A stretch of 36,269 bases of DNA from Scatosoma sp045594025 (GTDB lineage: Bacteria > Bacillota > Clostridia > Christensenellales > Borkfalkiaceae): NCBI GenBank assembly GCA_045594025.1, contig JAZNXS010000035.1, positions 1-36,269 of the forward strand. Direction: 5' to 3'. The notes under the pieces are model-generated. The model had not been told where the DNA came from, searched no databases, and saw only the letters and a list, made by a program, of their open reading frames with translations. The translations under genes were made by a program, and so were the position numbers. Shown in pieces: positions 15,343-23,211 of this stretch. The first letter of the stretch is position 1. Every line of letters starts with the position of its first letter.

Positions 15343-16977
15343 ATGAGAAGTAACCTTGTAAGAGATTATTTGCGCCCGATTAGAGTGGTGGCAAAATCAG
15401 ATAATATAGAGAATGCAGAAGCCTTGCTTGTCAATCAAGAAAAGCAAGTTTTTTTCAATGCGCCGAAAACGCTTAATTGCAAGGGAAAGGGATATATTAT
15501 TTTGGATTTCGGTAAAGAATTGCACGGCGGTGTGCGTTTGATCACGTCTTATTATGAGGCAGGTTGTGCTTCGCCGAAAATTCGTTTGCGCTTTGGTGAA
15601 TCGGTGGGGGAAACGTGCGCTGAAATTGGCGAAAAAGGAGCGTCAAATGACCATGCTGTCCGTGATTTTGAAGCAGTATTGCCGACTTTCGCAGATCAAG
15701 AATACGGACAGACGGGATTCCGTTTTTTACGTATAGACTTCTTACAGCAAGAGGCGCAATATTGCTTAATTAACGTATATGCGGTATTTATTCATAGAGA
15801 TATTGATTATATAGGCTCGTTTGAGTGTGACGATCCGCTTATCAATCAAATTTTCGACACGGCAAGATATACGGTGTTCCTGAATATGCAAAACAGTCTT
15901 TGGGACGGGATAAAGCGAGATCGTTTGGTCTGGATGGGGGATATGTTTCCCGAAGTCCTTGCAATCACCGATATTTTCGGGGCGGATGAATGTATTGAGG
16001 AGGCATTGCAAGCCTCTGTGGATAGAACGCCGATACCGCAGTGGTTCAGCGGTATTCCCACCTACTCTGTTTGGTTTATTAAAATTTTATGCGAGTATTA
16101 TAGAAAGACGAAACGTACGGAATTTATAAAAAGACAGCTGGCTTATGTAGATGAAATATTGCAATTATTGAACGATTGTATTTTGGCAAACGGAGAAATC
16201 GATTATTCGCACAGTTATAGCGATGACGATTTCTTTGATTGGCCAACAAAAGGAACACAAGATGCGCGTCCTGGTAATCGATATTTATATATTCTTGCAT
16301 TAGAAGAGTTGAAAATGCTATATACACAACTTGGGGAGTCGATTAATCCTTTATGCGACGAACTTCTTGCTCGTTTAAGAAAGAAAAGAGAAAGTGGACT
16401 CACCGCAAAACAGGTAATTGCCTTTGGCTATCTTTCGGGGGAGATAGATGGCAAGGAAGCGGCTGAAAAATTAACGCAAGATGGAGCGAAAGGCTTTTCA
16501 ACGTTTATGAGCTATTTCATTTTTCGCGCGATTGCAGAAAGCAAAAGCGTTGAAAAAGCGTTAGAATTGATGAAATTATATTACGGTGGAATGTTGGAGC
16601 GCGGTGCTACATCATTTTGGGAAGATTTTGATATAGATTGGCTGAAAAATAGCGGTAGAATCGATGAGCTTACGCCCGAGGGCAAGTTGGATTTACACGG
16701 CGATTTCGGGAAATTTTGTTATAAAGGGTTTCGTCATTCTCTTTGCCACGGTTGGTCTTGCGGACCCGTACCGTTCCTCATGGAGAAGATTTTAGGCATA
16801 GAAGTCGTAAAGGCAGGCTGCGAAGAAATTAAGATAAATCCCGACTTGGGAAACTTGAAATGGTGTAAGGGCGTTTTTCCTACCCCGTATGGCAAAGTAG
16901 AGATTTTTCATAAAAATGAAGGGGGCAGGGTTGAGACGAATATAAAAGCACCTGCGGAAATTAAGATAATAAAATGA
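15343..16977 (+). CDS. GH78-like alpha-L-rhamnosidase family protein (cytosolic)
   Basis: A 544-residue protein with a beta-sandwich N terminus (about 1-155) and an (alpha/alpha)6-barrel similar to family 78 rhamnosidases. Recognisable segments are DFGKELHGGVRL near 55-66, GFRFLRIDFL near 125-134, DGIKRDRLVWMGD at 188-200 (the place of the family's acidic RDER..GD motif), GATSFWEDFD, and SLCHGWSCGPVPFLMEKILGI near the end. In canonical members a glutamate follows RD; here it is RDRL, so the catalytic assignment is uncertain and another unsaturated or rhamnosyl linkage is possible. There is no signal peptide, so it acts on imported oligosaccharides. The open frame extends upstream to 15277, but the promoter lies inside it; ATG at 15343 follows a clear SD. 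Confidence 0.82.
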   Translation: MRSNLVRDYLRPIRVVAKSDNIENAEALLVNQEKQVFFNAPKTLNCKGKGYIILDFGKELHGGVRLITSYYEAGCASPKIRLRFGESVGETCAEIGEKGASNDHAVRDFEAVLPTFADQEYGQTGFRFLRIDFLQQEAQYCLINVYAVFIHRDIDYIGSFECDDPLINQIFDTARYTVFLNMQNSLWDGIKRDRLVWMGDMFPEVLAITDIFGADECIEEALQASVDRTPIPQWFSGIPTYSVWFIKILCEYYRKTKRTEFIKRQLAYVDEILQLLNDCILANGEIDYSHSYSDDDFFDWPTKGTQDARPGNRYLYILALEELKMLYTQLGESINPLCDELLARLRKKRESGLTAKQVIAFGYLSGEIDGKEAAEKLTQDGAKGFSTFMSYFIFRAIAESKSVEKALELMKLYYGGMLERGATSFWEDFDIDWLKNSGRIDELTPEGKLDLHGDFGKFCYKGFRHSLCHGWSCGPVPFLMEKILGIEVVKAGCEEIKINPDLGNLKWCKGVFPTPYGKVEIFHKNEGGRVETNIKAPAEIKIIK

Positions 16978-16979
16978 CA

Positions 16980-17016
16980 AAAAATGACGAGAAATTTATC
17001 ATTTCTCGTCATTTTT
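16980..17016. terminator. Bidirectional terminator between GH78 and the AraC gene
   Basis: Arms 16982-16995 and 17001-17014 are perfectly complementary with a TTATC loop, with A-rich and T-rich flanks on both sides. It serves both convergent genes and overlaps the last codon of the regulator. Confidence 0.9.
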
Positions 17017-17842
17017 ATTGATTTTTTCTATAATGAGTGGGGGTATTTCCCGTTATAGATTTAAATACTTTGATAAAGTAACTGTAATCAGGTATCCCTA
17101 CAGCTTCCGCAATGCTTTGCATTGGCATATCGGTTGTTGTAATCAATCTTTTTGCTTCATTGATACGTTGCTGGATGATATATTGTTTTGGCGGTAACCC
17201 AGTCGCTTTTTTGATAATGGAATGTAATTGTTTGGGGGAAAGATAGAAATGGCGGCAAAGTGCATCCAAGGAAAGGTCGTCGCTTAAATGTGCGTTTACG
17301 TGTGCAGTAATCACTGTTTCAAAAAGCGTATGCTTCATTGTGATAATATTTTTATTGACGGCATAATCGAACATTGTGTGGATAATAACCTTGATGGCCT
17401 CGAATTTTTCTTGTGAGAAACTCGGCATGGAGTTATACGCGTCTAACATAAGTTGCTTGTCAATATTGTATTCCGCACAAAACTTTTCAATATTTTGTAA
17501 TACGTCGGCTTGATTTTGCGAGTCTTTGAATGGGCCGACCATAATATAGCCATAGGTTTCATTGTGATTTGCCATTTTGAAAGCCATTTCTTTCATGCCA
17601 AAATGACAAAGATAGTGGCGATCGGTGCATTCGTCGCATTTGCAATGCATTAAGGCATTATGGTCTGATTCAATACACCGTTCTTCCGTGTGATCTTTGA
17701 CAAGACGGCATAATGTATTCATAGGGGAGGTGCATGCAAACGTGCCCTCGAAGTCCTCATTGAAAAAAGAGATGCTCGTTTTTGTAAGTGTCTGTAAGCT
17801 AAATAATAATTTATTGAATAATTGCAAATCAAACGTAACCAT
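17015..17842 (-). CDS. AraC-family regulator with PocR-type sensor domain
   Basis: A 275-residue regulator. The N-terminal half (about 1-170) is a PocR-like domain with the cysteine pattern C56, C67, C69, C72 and C79, and the CDECTDRHYLCHFGMKE stretch typical of that domain. The C-terminal part (about 185-275) holds two helix-turn-helix motifs of AraC type, ending KVFKSITGNTPTHYRK. PocR of Salmonella responds to 1,2-propanediol, a product of rhamnose or fucose breakdown; whether that holds here is inferred. The gene lies between the rhamnosidase and the GH20/transport run and is divergent from the latter, as is usual for a local activator. No SD precedes the ATG and the -10 box ends six bases before it, so the message may be leaderless. 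Confidence 0.88.
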   Translation of the reverse strand: MVTFDLQLFNKLLFSLQTLTKTSISFFNEDFEGTFACTSPMNTLCRLVKDHTEERCIESDHNALMHCKCDECTDRHYLCHFGMKEMAFKMANHNETYGYIMVGPFKDSQNQADVLQNIEKFCAEYNIDKQLMLDAYNSMPSFSQEKFEAIKVIIHTMFDYAVNKNIITMKHTLFETVITAHVNAHLSDDLSLDALCRHFYLSPKQLHSIIKKATGLPPKQYIIQQRINEAKRLITTTDMPMQSIAEAVGIPDYSYFIKVFKSITGNTPTHYRKNQ

Positions 17843-17848
17843 AATTGC

Positions 17849-17877
17849 ATTATATCATAGTGGATTAAAAAAAGCAA
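17849..17877 (-). promoter_or_regulatory. Promoter of the PocR-AraC gene
   Basis: On the minus strand TTGCTT (17877-17872) and perfect TATAAT (17854-17849) are 17 bases apart. The expected RNA start falls on or next to the ATG at 17842, so little or no leader is left. One arm of a separate inverted repeat lies within the spacer. Confidence 0.75.
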
Positions 17878-17910
17878 GCATTCTTAAAAAAATGGAAGAA
17901 TTATCCACTA
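17858..17910. promoter_or_regulatory. Spaced inverted repeat, candidate operator
   Basis: TAGTGGAT (17858-17865) and ATCCACTA (17903-17910) form a perfect 8-bp inverted repeat 37 bases apart. The left arm lies between the -35 and -10 of the regulator's own promoter; the right arm lies about 60 bases upstream of the start region for the GH20 operon. The position fits autoregulation plus divergent activation. Confidence 0.4.
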
Positions 17911-17971
17911 AAAGGCAAAAAATTACCATAAAAGGTCTATTTTCTCTATATACAACAATTAATTTTTATGC

Positions 17972-17984
17972 TACAATATATAAT
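17972..17984 (+). promoter_or_regulatory. -10 region of the GH20-transport operon
   Basis: Overlapping TACAAT (17972-17977) and TATAAT (17979-17984) lie 40-55 bases before the GH20 start. No acceptable -35 sits at either correct distance. A good -10 without -35 fits an activator-dependent promoter served by the adjacent AraC protein. Confidence 0.5.
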
Positions 17985-18025
17985 AGAAAATAATAAAAAA
18001 ATGAAATGCTTATAGGAAAGAAGTT

Positions 18026-19621
18026 ATGCAGTACAAAAATTTTGGAGCATTGATCTGTTGTGCCAGCAATGGAGTTATGAAAGTTGAACGGGTAAAAGAT
18101 TTGATAGATAATTTATCCAAGATGGGCTATAACCTTTTGGAATTGTGTATCGATGATATGTATAAAATCGAAAGCGAACCGTATTTTGGGTATTTGCGCG
18201 GTGGATATACAAAAGCCGAGATACGTGAGATGGACGAATATGCGAAATCCAAAGGGGTAGAGCTCGTTCCTGCGATACAGACGTTGGCACATTTGACAAA
18301 TTTGGTCAAAATTCCACACTATGCCGATATTGTTGATATCGACAATATTTTGCTTGTTGACGAGCCGAAAACTTACGAACTTATCGATAAGATGTTTGCG
18401 TCGATTGCGGAATCTTTTACTTCGAGAAAAGTAAACATTGGTTTTGACGAGGCGCATAATATCGGGCTTGGGAAATATTTGGATAAACATGGTTATACGG
18501 ATCGGTATGAACTGTTGATTAGGCATTTGGAAAAGGTCGTTGAAATTGCAGGGAAATACGGTTTTAAGATACATATGTGGAGCGATATGTTTTTCAAGCT
18601 TGCAAATCGCGGCGAGTATTGGAAAAAGGGTGTGAAAATTCCACAAAGAGTATGCCAAAAAGTTCCTGAAGAAGTAGAGCTTTGCTACTGGGATTATTAT
18701 GGGACGGACGAAGAAATGTACGACGAGATGCTTCAATCCCACAAGGGATTTGAAAGAGAGCTCTGGTTTGCTGGCGGTGCTTGGACGTGGAACGGATTTG
18801 CACCACATAACCGTTTTTCATTGGAATCCATGCTGCCTGCTATGAAACAAGTAAGAAGGCATGGGGTGCAAAACGTACTGGTTACTATGTGGGGAGATGA
18901 TGGACACGATTGTTCCTATTTCTCCGTACTTCCGTCCTTGTATGCAATCAAACAGTACGCGGAAGGCAATTTTGATGAAGAAAAAATCAAGCAAGGTTTT
19001 TTTGAATTATTTCAGTTGAATTTCGACGACTTTATGTCGTTGGATTTACCAAACAAAAACAAAAGCAATCCGGAAATGAAAAAGACGGATAATGCTTGTA
19101 AAGTGCTTTTATATAACGATTGCTTTCTTGGCTTAAAAGACAAGGCGTTCGAGCCGTTTGCGCCTGTTCCCTTTGGTGAGTATGCAAATGAATTGGAAAA
19201 AGTTGGCGCGCGAATGGGCGAGTATTCCTACTTGTATGATAATCTTGCGGCGCTTTGCAAAGTATTGGAGTTGAAGGCGGAGCTTGGATTAAGGACAAGA
19301 AAAGCGTATAAGGCGGGGGATAAGACAGCATTAAAGGCATTGATTATCGATTATGAAGAAACGATAAGGCGTGTCGGAGTATTCAGAAACACCTTACGCA
19401 CCGTATGGATGAAGGATAATAAGCCGTACGGATGGGATATTCAGGAAATGCGTCTTGGCGGATTGAAAGCAAGACTTGCCGATTGTGTAGAACGTTTGCA
19501 AGAATATTTGGAGAATAAGATAGAACGTATTCCCGAATTAGAAGAAGAGTTATTGCCTTATGCGACGTGGGGCTCGCAGTATAATGTATATTGTGGTTTT
19601 GTAACGGTTAGTCAATTATAA
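18026..19621 (+). CDS. GH20-like exo-beta-N-acetylhexosaminidase (cytosolic)
   Basis: A 531-residue protein with the TIM-barrel core of family 20. The catalytic Asp-Glu pair is D141-E142 in NIGFDEAHNIGLG; in this family Asp orients the substrate N-acetyl group and Glu is the acid. The barrel also shows LVPAIQTLAHL, FKIHMWSDMFF, WFAGGAWTWNGF and VTMWGDDGHDCS. The C-terminal third is a helical extension. There is no signal peptide and no N-terminal GH20b domain, resembling intracellular GH20 enzymes that trim imported oligosaccharides. AGGAAAG precedes the ATG. It is the first gene of the transport run, 15 bases before the permease, and probably controlled by the divergent PocR-AraC gene. Whether it prefers GlcNAc or GalNAc cannot be read from the sequence. 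Confidence 0.87.
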   Translation: MQYKNFGALICCASNGVMKVERVKDLIDNLSKMGYNLLELCIDDMYKIESEPYFGYLRGGYTKAEIREMDEYAKSKGVELVPAIQTLAHLTNLVKIPHYADIVDIDNILLVDEPKTYELIDKMFASIAESFTSRKVNIGFDEAHNIGLGKYLDKHGYTDRYELLIRHLEKVVEIAGKYGFKIHMWSDMFFKLANRGEYWKKGVKIPQRVCQKVPEEVELCYWDYYGTDEEMYDEMLQSHKGFERELWFAGGAWTWNGFAPHNRFSLESMLPAMKQVRRHGVQNVLVTMWGDDGHDCSYFSVLPSLYAIKQYAEGNFDEEKIKQGFFELFQLNFDDFMSLDLPNKNKSNPEMKKTDNACKVLLYNDCFLGLKDKAFEPFAPVPFGEYANELEKVGARMGEYSYLYDNLAALCKVLELKAELGLRTRKAYKAGDKTALKALIIDYEETIRRVGVFRNTLRTVWMKDNKPYGWDIQEMRLGGLKARLADCVERLQEYLENKIERIPELEEELLPYATWGSQYNVYCGFVTVSQL

Positions 19622-19636
19622 GATAGGAGGCGGAAA

Positions 19637-20593
19637 GTGATAAATAACGATGCACAGATTAGTATAGATATGCAACGCGAAAAATTAAGGCGAAAAAAGC
19701 GCTTTGACCGAAACTTTTTTGTCTTTTGTTTTTTAGGTTTCCCTGTCTTAAATTTTTTAGTATTTTACCTTTACGTAAATATTGATTCATTTTTAATGGC
19801 ATTTCAACGTCCCGTCTATGGACAAGGCTATGGGGTGACGGATTGGGGGATTGATAATTTTAAACAAATTTTCAGTTTGTTTCAAGCCTCAAACGGCGGC
19901 ACGCTACTCATTGCATTTAGAAACACCATTATTTTTTACATAGCAGGTATGATTATCGGTATGCCGATATCTATTTTAATGAGTTACTTCATCTATAAAA
20001 AAATAGCCTGCTATAAGATGTTTCGAATGATTACCTATTTACCGAACATTATCACCAGTTCTGCTTTGGTTATTTTGTTCAAAAATGCGATTGGACCGGG
20101 CGGACCTTTGGATGCTTTGTATTCGCAGTTTGGCTGGGAGTATATCGACCCGATTACACAAACATCTTCGGCGATTTGGACGATTTTGTTTTATACCTTA
20201 TCGTTTGGTTTTGGTATGAATATGATTGTGCTGAACGGCGCGATGTTGGGAATCAACAATGAAATGTTAGAGGCGGCGGAATTAGACGGCTGTAATTGGT
20301 TTCAAGAGCTTATATATATCATTGTTCCGACGATTTGGCCGACGGTAGCGACCATCGTAATGTTGGCAACGGCAGGGTTCCTTGGTTCTACGGGTCCGAT
20401 CCTTGCGTTTACAAAAGGGACAAATGAAACGATGACGCTTTCATTTTATATTTATCAACTTGTCAGCGGTGCAGGTACAGGTAAAACCGATTTGTATTTG
20501 GCGTCGGCGCTCGGTATTTTAATGACGGCGGTGTCATTCCCGATTGCTATGGTGGTAAAGAGAGTATTATATGGAAAGGAGGAGACGGTATGA
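19637..20593 (+). CDS. ABC sugar transporter permease (LplB/UgpA-like)
   Basis: A 318-residue inner-membrane permease of the carbohydrate-uptake-1 class. About six hydrophobic spans are visible, starting around residue 27 after a basic N-terminal tail. The EAA loop that contacts the ATPase is at about 212-214 in EAAELDGCNWFQELIYIIVP. The start is GTG at 19637, chosen because a perfect AGGAGG lies six bases before it; the next ATG, at codon 12, has no SD. The stop overlaps the next permease as ATGA, so the two subunits are translationally coupled. LplB/YtcP-type pairs in clostridia import complex oligosaccharides such as polygalacturonan fragments or rhamnogalacturonan. No ATPase gene is nearby, so a shared MsmK-like ATPase is likely. 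Confidence 0.93.
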   Translation: MINNDAQISIDMQREKLRRKKRFDRNFFVFCFLGFPVLNFLVFYLYVNIDSFLMAFQRPVYGQGYGVTDWGIDNFKQIFSLFQASNGGTLLIAFRNTIIFYIAGMIIGMPISILMSYFIYKKIACYKMFRMITYLPNIITSSALVILFKNAIGPGGPLDALYSQFGWEYIDPITQTSSAIWTILFYTLSFGFGMNMIVLNGAMLGINNEMLEAAELDGCNWFQELIYIIVPTIWPTVATIVMLATAGFLGSTGPILAFTKGTNETMTLSFYIYQLVSGAGTGKTDLYLASALGILMTAVSFPIAMVVKRVLYGKEETV

Positions 20594-21483
20594 GAAGTGA
20601 AAAAAGCAATATTTCCAAGAAATCAAATTCTGAAAAAATCGTCTTCGCCATAGCGTTTGCTCTGCTTATGCTCTATGCGGTATATGTATTGTTTTTCTTC
20701 TATTTTGCAATTGTTTGTGCGTTGAAAACGGACAATACGGCATATATGATAGATAAACTTGCAAAGAAATTGGTGAATTGGACGGCTGTACCGAATTTTA
20801 GAAATTTCTTTGAAGCATTCGACCAACTGGAAGTAGTTTTAAGAGGATATTCCTTTTCCGTAATGACGTGGAATTCAATGTGGAGAACGGTAACGAGTTC
20901 GATACTTTCCATTATGTCAAGTACGATGGTTTGTTATATTTTGGTTTTTTATCGCTCGAAATTGACCAAATTCATCTACAACCTTGGCATATTTGTGTCG
21001 TTGTTCCCCGTTTACGGTTCGGCTGGCGCAAGCTACCGTTTGATGGATAATTTAAATTTTATCAATAATCCCGTCAATATGATTACAAGCATTTCGCTGT
21101 TCGGCGGTTATTTCTTCTATATGTATGCGTTTATGAAATCGCTTTCATGGGAGTATGCAGAGGCGGCGTTTATTGATGGCGCAGGGCATTTCAGGACGTT
21201 CTTCCATATCATGTTGCCGATGGCGCTTCCCAGTATTTCCGCATTGTTTATTATGGCGTTTATTGCGGGCTGGAACGATTATGAATCTACGTTGCTGTAT
21301 ATGAACGCATATCCAAACCTTTCGTACGGTATTTACGCATTCAGCGAAAATCAAAAATACGTGGCAAATATGCCAGGCTTGTTTGCGGGTGTCTTGATAA
21401 CGCTATTGCCCGTACTGATCTTATTCCTGATTTTCCAGAATACGATCATGGAAAAGGTACATCTCGGCGGATTGAAAGGATAA
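20590..21483 (+). CDS. ABC sugar transporter permease (AraQ/YtcP-like)
   Basis: A 297-residue second permease, partner of the one before it. Six hydrophobic spans are visible, and the EAA motif is at about 191-193 in EAAFIDGAGHFRTFFHIMLP, with WNDYESTLLYM further on as in MalG-type subunits. The ATG overlaps the previous stop, and GGAGG lies inside the previous gene's last codons. The gene is followed after 65 bases by the solute-binding protein. Confidence 0.93.
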   Translation: MRSEKSNISKKSNSEKIVFAIAFALLMLYAVYVLFFFYFAIVCALKTDNTAYMIDKLAKKLVNWTAVPNFRNFFEAFDQLEVVLRGYSFSVMTWNSMWRTVTSSILSIMSSTMVCYILVFYRSKLTKFIYNLGIFVSLFPVYGSAGASYRLMDNLNFINNPVNMITSISLFGGYFFYMYAFMKSLSWEYAEAAFIDGAGHFRTFFHIMLPMALPSISALFIMAFIAGWNDYESTLLYMNAYPNLSYGIYAFSENQKYVANMPGLFAGVLITLLPVLILFLIFQNTIMEKVHLGGLKG

Positions 21484-21548
21484 ACTTTATCCGTTATAAA
21501 AATAAAAAGAAAAAATGAAAAAATAGCATTCTTAAGGAGGCAAAAAAA

Positions 21549-23192
21549 ATGAGAAAAACAAAAAGATTGGCTGTTCTTTCTATGGCAGCTCTTATGAGTA
21601 TCGGTTCGGTAGGTGCACTTAGTGCGTGCGGAGGTATCGGCGGCGGTAAAAACGATCCGAATGCAGTCAATATCAAAGCGGTAAACCTTGGTTATGGTGT
21701 AGAATGGCTGTATCAGCTTACGGATGCTTATACCAAAGCAAACCCCGATACCACCTTTAACATCACGCCGCTTGCAGGACAGGACGGCATAGAAGCCATT
21801 CAAGGCGAAATGGAATCGCTTAGTGGTACGACAGATATTTTCTTTACCAGACCTTCCGATTTCCATGCTGTATGTTATCAAGGCGAAGTTGTAACGAGTG
21901 CAGGCAAATTCGACTGTGCTTATGCAGATTTGACCGATATTTGGCAGTCTGCATACGAGGGTGAAAACGGTGCAACCATGGAAAGCAAGATGGATAGCGC
22001 TTACGCGGATTATTTGAACGTAAACGGCAAATATTACGGTGTGCCTTGGGCGGACGGTTTTATGGGGATCGTTAGAAATAAAAACGTTTGGAATACCCTT
22101 GGGTTGACGGAAGAAGACGTTCCTTTGACGACGAACGAATGGTTGGAACTTTGCGATGAGATTAAAGTGTTGGCGAAAGATGCGAAGAGCGCAGGAAAAA
22201 CACAATTTGAAATCGCACCTATTCTCTATTCTAAGAGTGAAGAATATTATACTTCGGTATTCTCTATTTGGCTTGCGCAATATGAAGGTAAAGCAAGCAT
22301 GGCAAACTTAGAGAAAGGTCTTGACCCTATTGGAGAATTTTCCGATAAGCTTTATAATTATAAGGGACAAACGGTTGCTTTGGACTTTATTGCGGATTTG
22401 CTGACGAAAGAGAACGGACAATATAAATATCATCACAAAGATTGCGATTCTCTTGACTTCACAACAATGCAGAGTTATTTCTTACTCGATCAAGCAGCGT
22501 TCTGCGTGAACGGTTCTTGGTTGGAAATCGAAATGAACAAGAACGGCGCGGCGAAACAGCACAATATCGATTATATTAAAGCCCCTGTAATCAGTGCGCT
22601 TGTGGATAAGCTTTCCTTTGCGAAAGAAGAAGGACTGACCGCAGAAGCAAAAGATGACCGCTTGGCGGAATTGGTGGCTTTCGTAGATGCGCATCCCACC
22701 ATTGGTGATAACAGCGGCGCTCCGTCCTATGCAACGGAAGCTGACGTGGAAAAGGTAAGAGAAGCTCGTCAAGTTTCCTATACGCGTAGCGGTGAAGACC
22801 ATACGGCAATTATTCCTGCGTATGCGACGCATTTGGATCAGGCTAAGGCATTTTTGAAATATATGTATTCGGATGCAGGTTTGAACGTTTATTACAAGGC
22901 GCAAAAGGGGGCTACTTTGCCTGCAGCTCCGACGAAGGGTTATGAAAGTATCACGCTTTCCACCTTCACGAAATCTGTAAATGATACAATGGCGGAAAGC
23001 TCGTTCACCAATTACAACTTTTACGATAAAGCAAAGGTTTATAGTCTTGGCGGCGTTAATTTGCACTACTATAACGGTTCTTCCAATGCGGTACACCGTA
23101 TTGTGGAAGGGGATTCCGTAGCAAGCATTATTGCAGATAATCAAAAAGATATTAAGACCAGATGGACTTCGATTGCAAACAGCTGTAAATAA
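21549..23192 (+). CDS. Extracellular solute-binding lipoprotein of the ABC importer
   Basis: A 547-residue lipoprotein that captures the sugar and delivers it to the two upstream permeases. The signal peptide has a KTKR basic start, a hydrophobic core and a lipobox LSAC with C27 as the lipidated residue, followed by a Gly-rich linker. The mature part has the two-lobe periplasmic-binding style, with segments such as YYGVPWADGFMGIVRNK and AFLKYMYSDAGLNVYYK near the C terminus. Its length is typical of LplA/YtcQ-like binding proteins for large oligosaccharides. A strong AAGGAGG sits before the ATG. The next lipoprotein gene begins 19 bases after its stop. Confidence 0.92.
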   Translation: MRKTKRLAVLSMAALMSIGSVGALSACGGIGGGKNDPNAVNIKAVNLGYGVEWLYQLTDAYTKANPDTTFNITPLAGQDGIEAIQGEMESLSGTTDIFFTRPSDFHAVCYQGEVVTSAGKFDCAYADLTDIWQSAYEGENGATMESKMDSAYADYLNVNGKYYGVPWADGFMGIVRNKNVWNTLGLTEEDVPLTTNEWLELCDEIKVLAKDAKSAGKTQFEIAPILYSKSEEYYTSVFSIWLAQYEGKASMANLEKGLDPIGEFSDKLYNYKGQTVALDFIADLLTKENGQYKYHHKDCDSLDFTTMQSYFLLDQAAFCVNGSWLEIEMNKNGAAKQHNIDYIKAPVISALVDKLSFAKEEGLTAEAKDDRLAELVAFVDAHPTIGDNSGAPSYATEADVEKVREARQVSYTRSGEDHTAIIPAYATHLDQAKAFLKYMYSDAGLNVYYKAQKGATLPAAPTKGYESITLSTFTKSVNDTMAESSFTNYNFYDKAKVYSLGGVNLHYYNGSSNAVHRIVEGDSVASIIADNQKDIKTRWTSIANSCK

Positions 23193-23211
23193 TAAAAAAA
23201 GGAGCAAAATT

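Noticed and set aside
21351..22280. 309-codon minus-strand open frame
   Set aside because: Antisense to the permease and binding-protein genes, whose families are certain; composition is atypical and no motif is seen.
23131..23211. Upstream extension of the DUF4091 lipoprotein
   Set aside because: It overlaps the end of the binding-protein gene in another frame and would bury the signal peptide; a clear SD precedes ATG 23212.
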